From NCBI GenBank assembly GCA_963070105.1, contig OY718808.1, positions 5,123,738 through 5,187,737 on the forward strand: DNA of 64,000 nt, written 5' to 3'. The first letter of the stretch is position 1. Every line of letters starts with the position of its first letter. This DNA is from Litomosoides sigmodontis (taxonomy: Eukaryota; Nematoda; Chromadorea; Rhabditida; Onchocercidae). The notes below the pieces were generated by a model. It was given only the letters and a program-made list of their open reading frames with translations. It did no database searches and was not told the DNA's origin. The translations under genes were made by a program, and so were the position numbers. This document shows positions 57,802 to 64,000 of the stretch, one piece after another.

Positions 57802-60800
57802 TCATGCCCAGATCTGTAAGAAAACGAGTGTACGTTACACAATACATATTGAGAGATACTAAGCTGCCGGTATTAGAGATATCGTCAATGGGATCAAACA
57901 AATGATTTCATATTGCAATTATTGTAACTATGATTTGTTTTATTAATATACTGAAAAAGATTTTTTAACATAAAGTGAAACTTTAAAAACAAACAGACCC
58001 GAATGGTGCAGTCCCAACTGGCAGTGCATATTGCAGTCCCATCTGGACTTGTTCGTAGACACGAAATCCTATTTTCATGACCGTATAGAACTGAATGTCG
58101 TACACATTTCAGTGAATCCCATACACCAACGCGGTAATCACCATAACCAGCAAAAAGTATACGACCTAAAAATTTTAGGTGAGTGCATGCGACGCTTCTG
58201 AATTGTGATTTCCTTATTAATCCGCATTAGAAGGTGTGATTATCAAAATAATTTACTCACCACTCAAACTGAAATCAACACCATTCACTGGGAATAAAAC
58301 TGATTCTTTTTCATAGATACACACCTGTCGGTCGGCCCGTAAATCAAACAGCCGGCACTAAAACGTGGATAGATTTAATAATTAATTACTTATATAGGGC
58401 TGTGAAATAGTCGAGAAATGCAATAAGGACTTTTATAATGAAGGAAAAAAATTGGCACAATATGAAAAAGAAATTACTGAGACTTACCGAAGCATCGTCT
58501 GAACCAGTAGCAAAAGCATCACCATTTGGATGGAACTTGACTGTATTGATATCTGCTTCATGTCCTTCGAAACTCTGCACACACAGCCCTGTTCTTATGT
58601 CCCAAACTAATGCATACTTGTCTGCTCCCTTAAAATATAATTAACTTGAAATTTTTAGAAAAAAAGAAATATGAAAAACGATCAGAAAAATAATTATAGA
58701 ACATGGATGTTGGGAAAATTAAATTAGTTCATTTGTCATTTAATTTTGAGAAGTAGGTCTATTCAACGATCGAAGTTTTTTTCCTTCGACCTTCTTTTAA
58801 ATGTAAAAAGAGTTACATTTACCCCAGAAATAAAGATGTTGCCAGTGTCGCTTTTTGGCACATCAACTGCAAAAACATCACCAATGTGACCAATAAAATT
58901 TTGAATCATCTGACCGCTCTCCACATCCCATATGGCGCATGTTGAATCACCGCTTCCAGTCAAAAGCTATAAATAAGCTCAATATTCCTTTTTATTTTAG
59001 AAAACAACTTCACTTTTATTGCTTCTTATAGGGAAAGAGATGTTTGGCATATTTTGTACAATTTCGCATAAGAAAAAGTTTTTAGTTTTGACTGAATGAA
59101 ATAAAAAAAACTCACTAAATTATCAGATCTAAGGAACATGCAGCATGACATATAGCTTGTGTGCGTTGCAACAGATCGTTTTTTTTGCAATATATCATCT
59201 TCAAAGCTCAGTGGGACCACCGAACATTTATTATCCAAACCTCTAAAATTAGTATGCAATACATTGCAAATAAGATTCTATTATAAGATAAATTTATCAT
59301 TTTAAAGAAGTCGAAGTGAAAAATAGTTTTGGTGACACAAGAAATTACAGAATTTAAAAATGGAGTGCTGAAAAATCTTGGCATACCCGCAAGCAATCAT
59401 TTGCGCGCTTGGAGAGTAAGCACAGGCCATCACCCATGTTGTTGGCATAGTCAACGCGTGTTCTTTGTTTGTTGTAAAACCATCCCAAACTATTACTTTT
59501 CCATCCTAAACAATTCAATTTAAGTGTGAATTGCTATATTCATTGAAAAACAGATGAAGGAAAAGTGGAGTAAAGGCGAGAGACAACAGAGAAAATTCTC
59601 TTAATTCTATAACTCATGTTTACTAATTATTTTTGATAGTCCTTTGCAAAATTCCCTTTTTTTAATCGAATTTCACATTCGAAAGTTATTGTTCTTCCTT
59701 TAAATTTGGTAACAACACTACCGAAGTAATTCAGGAAAAACCCAAAAGTCCAGGAAACAAAAAAAATGTCGAGAGTTACGATTGGCATAGTCAGAGTTAA
59801 GAATTTAAAGTTTTCGATTAGGAATAGCAAACTGAATATTAAAAAAAAAAAACATATCAGCTATTATTCTGGAAACCAGGACCTGTGACGATGAAACAAT
59901 GTGTCGTTTATCTAAGGACCAATCCATACAAAGCACTTTCCCTGCATGTCCTTTCAATATACGACGCTGTTTAATGCTCAGCTGTGTTAATGGCTCGAGA
60001 TTTTCGGCCGCCTGTTCAACTAAAATAAATGTACTTTGAAATTTTGAATCAGGAAATACTGATTAGGAAAAAAACAAAAAGAAACAATACAATTATTAGT
60101 ATTATTGGACATTAAATGATCGCTTTTAATGGAGATATTAAAGAATGGGATAAGAACTAAAGCAATTTTTTACCAAATGTGAAAATTCTTACGAACTTAC
60201 TGGAAACATCATTCAGTTTTTTCCGCTCTGCTTCCAATTTTTTCCGGAGATCTTCCGCCTCACGGGCAAGTGCATCAATGGTGTCTGAACTTCTAAACCA
60301 ACAAAAACTTAAGAATCAATAAATCACAACAAAGTATAAATGTTTATAACTTAATGAACAAATCAATAAAAAGTGTGGTGACAACAGAATCAGAAAGTAA
60401 CAAATATTTCAACCTTGTTCCCGCTTCTACAGCAATAGCTTTCACTGATGAAACGATTTTTGCGGTGGATGGCTCATCTGCAGCTGGCTTTTTTTCCGTT
60501 TCCACTGAAATGAAAACACAAAGAATATCATGCATTTAAAACACTCCTATCATTTCTTATGATCACTACTTTATTGAAGAACAGATCCATAGTTCTTTCG
60601 TAACGAATGATAACGATCGTAACATCTCTCTCTCTCTCTCTCTTTTCTTCCCTCTCTATGAGAATGAAATGTTACATATGTAATTTTCCCACGCAATAAC
60701 ATAATTTCTCATACTCTTGTTGTTCATTTTATAACTGTAAAAATCAAACTCCTTTTACATTTCTATTTTGCCAAGAAAAATTAAAATTGGAATTTTGCAA

Positions 60801-60862
60801 CTTTAAAAGTCGATTTTGTGGCATAAAAGAACGGAACCTGGAATACTGTGTTCATCGCTCAT
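57802..60862 (-). CDS. gpb-2: G protein beta-5 subunit (GPB-2)
   Basis: G-beta-5 class subunit, the obligate partner of GGL-domain RGS proteins (EGL-10, EAT-16 in C. elegans) that tunes Go/Gq signalling. Eleven exons from the 5' end: 60838-60862, 60414-60504, 60201-60292, 59883-60019, 59387-59505, 59116-59242, 58823-58966, 58488-58628, 58261-58357, 57999-58165, 57802-57813. Phases agree; 383 aa. An acidic N-terminal extension precedes the coiled coil ([20 protein letters not shown]), then seven WD repeats. Diagnostic blocks: [110 protein letters not shown], and the ending [12 protein letters not shown]. The last exon encodes only Ile-Trp-Ala-stop. The 25-nt first exon with a weak donor (GTTCCG) is the least certain part. 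Confidence 0.94.
60625..60643. repeat. (CT)n tract in gpb-2 intron 1
   Basis: Nineteen bases of CT repeats between gpb-2 exons 1 and 2. Confidence 0.9.
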
Positions 60863-62900
60863 TTCGACGGAACAAGAAGAATAGAAGGCCCAAGTACAAT
60901 CACATGTTCGAAATTTTTCCCTTCCTGAAAAGTAGAAAGAAGCTACGCCAAATAAACATGTTGTCCAACAACACTCCACTAATACGACGTTCGAAATCAA
61001 TAAAAGTAGTGAGAGGAATAAGACCCCTGAGAAATGAAGCAGCCGAGCTGAACCGACGCACTCACCCTGGCACGCCACAGCAAGCTGGGAGCCCTAATCC
61101 ATCCATCGGATTATCGCCCAGTCGGACCCTAGCTCGAACCACGTAGCACACAACGACTACGCTGCTAATTTTGAAAATGGAAAAACCGCCCACTGAATTT
61201 ATTTCAAGCTAATCCTTCCCCTCAAAATCCCATTTAGTAATTTTCGAATGAGAAATGTTATACATCTATCACTATATCATTTGATGTCATTTACGATACG
61301 GAAAAGAAGAAACAGGTTATGCGTAGACAAGTATCTCAATACAATAAAGCGTCATACTCTAGCAGTTCACGCACATGAAGCACACCACGTGATACGTAAT
61401 CGTAAGGATGATGACGCATCACCACAAATCAGTAATGGAAATTTAATCAAACAATCATAGCGTAAGAAATATATACATAGCACTTTAGTTCATGTACCTC
61501 TCCACACCATCACTGCAACAATCGCCAATCAACAGGATTATTACAAGCAAGCATCGGGAAGTAGACCCATTAGTGTTTAGTTAGCGCACCCCACCTAGTA
61601 GTCCAGGAAGAAATCTGTCATCTCACTAATTCTTAAGTTATACCACAAAAGGATTTCGTTCCCCGCTCCCGCAGGAAACGAAATCCTTTGCTTTGCCATG
61701 GGTTAACCGAAATCCTGAAGAAATCTCACAAACTTTGCTTGTTGAACTAGCAATGTGCCAACGTTTAAAAAGATCACATCACGTCTCTTAAAAGGAAGAC
61801 GAGCATGGAATGAGAGCACGGAGCCTGTGAGAGCAGCGGCCAGCCAGGCCAGCCACATCCTTCTTGCCTTGAACAAGGAATCTTCACCTACCAAAAGTGC
61901 CCTTCGTCGTCTCAATCGATGGTAGTGCATCATTTCATCGATGCAATGATCACCTGTCTACCTTTCACTTTAGCGAAAACTATTGCAAGCTTCGACGTAA
62001 GGTTTGCATGACAACAGCAACAGTACGAGACGATACAACCGCGTCAGCAGCTGCTGGCACCATTAATTGCCGCTATCGCATTCCCACCGAAGCCTTTCCC
62101 CACCGTTGGATCCTGCACGGACGGAGCTTCTTCTGACCCCACTCTCACCCACTTACGCCGTTAGACTTCCACATCTTCATTACTGTGAGCAATGATGAAC
62201 TGAGATCCTTGTGACTGCCAAGTACTTCCACAAGAAATTTATTAACACATCTCATTTTATTCATATCCCTTTTGCCACGAGAAAATGCTGAGAGGAACCT
62301 AGAGCTCCTTCTCCCAGCAAGCACCTTCATCTCTCAAATAACATCAAATATCAGCACTTGTTTGAACTCAGCTAAACTCTCTTGCACTTCCCACACAGGT
62401 GGAACTGCAGTACCAGAGGGAAACTGTATAAATGTTTTTTCTGACATGAAGAAACAGAAGCTACTGATATCCCAATTCTTCATAAATTTAAAATCTTCTG
62501 CATACCTAAAATAAGATGATTAAGGACGCCTAAAATGAAATAATAACGCAAAATAAAAATGCCCACTCAGCAAATCTCGCCTCAGCACTATCAATTATAG
62601 TAAAAACTTGCAAATTTGAACCTGTCAACATAGTACCATCTTCATAGAATGTTTTAAAATAATAACATTGATGCAGAGCATATTAAAACTTCAAACACAA
62701 AAGTACTTGTATTAAATATTCCAAAATTACTACAATAAAACTCAAAGCATAATTTATGGTATAAGACAAAGTCGATTTAATGAATCAAAATGCAGTAATA
62801 GAAAGGGAGAGAAAAATTATAACATAGAAGAAAATTTATTTCAATATGGATATTTAGAAAGAAATAGAATTAACAAGGTGGAAATTCTGAACAACAAATC
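60863..62900. other. Upstream region of gpb-2 and 3' flank of the PTIP-like gene
   Basis: Two kilobases, locally richer in GC around 61030-61150 and 61650-62150. No ORF here has a recognisable domain or splice support. A 13-bp stem hairpin lies at 61648-61689. Presumably includes the gpb-2 promoter. Confidence 0.5.
61648..61689. repeat. Inverted repeat with 13-bp perfect stem
   Basis: AAAGGATTTCGTT at 61648-61660 and its exact reverse complement AACGAAATCCTTT at 61677-61689 flank a 16-nt GC-rich loop. Confidence 0.9.
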
Positions 62901-64000
62901 TCATGCAGTGACCCGTTGAGAGGCATTTTGCTGAGTGTTCTTTGTCGTTTGAAGAAGCGCTGCTTCTGACTGTAGAGGTGGTCGAATTGGTGCTACACGA
63001 TAAAGAGGAGAGTTTTCCAGTTTCTGGCGCAAAATACCCGTTAAAATTATTTCCACATTGTGTACAGCTGTAAAAATGTCCCCTTTTTTTAAAAAATATT
63101 TAAAAAGTTTTCTCGAAATAAAAAAAAAAAAACTGAAATTCCAATCACGTAATCGTAAAAAAATTAATGAAACCTACACATTCCGCAATCCGTTAAATAT
63201 TGCAATAAGTGTACATCGCTATCATTGCCAATTAGCAGCAGCAAGGATTCAGTCTATAAAATCCGGGAATTATGAACAATGATTGAAAAGACTGAAATTC
63301 AATAATCACAATAATTAGTAGGGTAGCAATTGCTAATTTAATCTTTGTTGCAAGCAGTAAAAATAAGTGAATTGCATTACTTCAATGCAGTGTATAACAT
63401 ATTGTGGTTGGGGTCTTTCTCTTAGTACGGTACCGCCGGCAAGTTCAATTAAAGCCAGTAATTCCTCATAAGACGGCTCAACACTTGGAGTCAAGTAAAA
63501 CGTTACATCCTGAAACAGAAAATGCAACCTAACGAATACAAACGGTTATTTTCAAGCAAAATTAACATTTATTACAATTTCCAAAACCGAAGACTGGAAT
63601 AATTTAAACTGAGTAAGACTGATTTAACTGCAAAGAATACCTGAAAAACTTTCCGATACCGCGCTTTCAAAACACTGTATTTCAGATTGTAACCAAATGC
63701 TTTCTCATTTTCATCATCCCGAGCGAAATAATCCAGCGAATCTGTGTTTTAATCTATGAAGTGAATCGCAAATTGACTAATATTTTTGATCAGAACTGAA
63801 GCATAGTTTTTTTGGCTTCTCAAAAATTAAAAAAACTTACCTGGAATAACACGGCACCGGTAACCATCCGTAACCCAATTCGGCCCAACGACATTCTTGC
63901 CTAATGCAATTGCTTCCAAAAGCTTAAGTGTTCGCCACAAGTTAAGCACTACCAGATGGGTGCATTCCTGTACTTTTTCAGTGATCACACCACCAAGAAA
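62901..64000 (-). CDS. PTIP/PAXIP1-like BRCT protein, C-terminal part
   Basis: Five exons from the window edge: 63841-64000 (5' incomplete), 63641-63741, 63381-63509, 63178-63253, 62901-63067 (TGA); phases agree. This is the paired C-terminal BRCT region of a PTIP-like protein, a phospho-peptide reader in DNA damage response and H3K4 methyltransferase complexes. Evidence by order: FLGGVITEKVQECTHLVV, then NVVGPNWVTDGYRCRVIPDS with the BRCT tryptophan, LDYFARDDENEKAFGYNL, TFYLTPSVEPSYEELLALIE, LAGGTVLRERPQPQYVI, and the terminal VHNVEIILTGILRQKLE. The last segment aligns with the VHNAEFVLTG end of vertebrate PAXIP1, with about 40 extra polar residues after it. The N-terminal BRCT domains lie beyond the window. 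C. elegans pis-1 is the likely counterpart, but this was not checked. Confidence 0.85.

Noticed and set aside
60803..61078. Minus-strand ORF with a hydrophobic stretch upstream of gpb-2
   Set aside because: It overlaps the gpb-2 first exon in another frame and lies mainly in its 5' flank; best explained as a shadow frame.

Overview
The window is nuclear DNA from a nematode, probably a parasitic filarial-type (clade III) species. The evidence is AT-rich sequence, short introns ending in TTTCAG-like acceptors, and orthologues of standard nematode genes: the UDP-galactopyranose mutase GLF-1, a PP2A B56 subunit, a G-beta-5/GPB-2 and a PTIP-like BRCT protein. No bacterial, viral or transposon genes were recognised, and no tRNA, rRNA or CRISPR array. 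All gene models were spliced by eye from reading frame, splice signals and remembered family conservation; none was searched against a database.

Layout. 1-2.2 kb: 3' end of an unrecognised Asn/Ser/Gln-rich protein (+). 3.1-5.7 kb: glf-1 (-, 10 exons). 7.1-7.7 kb: a small secreted six-cysteine protein (+), with a possible one-pass membrane protein facing it (-). 10.7-14.5 kb: a coiled-coil protein with a His/Arg/Ser-rich head (+). 17.2-22.4 kb: the PP2A B56 regulatory subunit (-, 13 exons). 24-26 kb: small candidate genes only. 26.2-27.7 kb: a divergent glutathione S-transferase (+), convergent with a multi-finger C2H2 protein (28.6-32.6 kb, -). 34.8-35.4 kb: an unrecognised helical protein (+). 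35.4-53 kb: gene-poor and very AT-rich, with only weak candidates (small secreted precursors, a thrombospondin-like exon pair). It also holds a 2.4-kb AAT triplet array (42.16-44.60 kb), 2,324 bp of it without one interruption. 53.1-57.3 kb: METTL17/Rsm22 mitochondrial ribosome-assembly factor (+, 11 exons). 57.8-60.9 kb: gpb-2 (-, 11 exons, the last only 12 nt). 62.9-64 kb: C-terminal BRCT region of a PTIP/PAXIP1-like protein (-), running off the window.

The genes do not form an operon or pathway. They are independent housekeeping and signalling loci, several in convergent pairs. The most notable features are the giant triplet array, three introns that appear to start with GC, one glf-1 intron that seems to lack an AG acceptor, a long hairpin at 47.65 kb, and several short signal-peptide ORFs in the gene-poor half.
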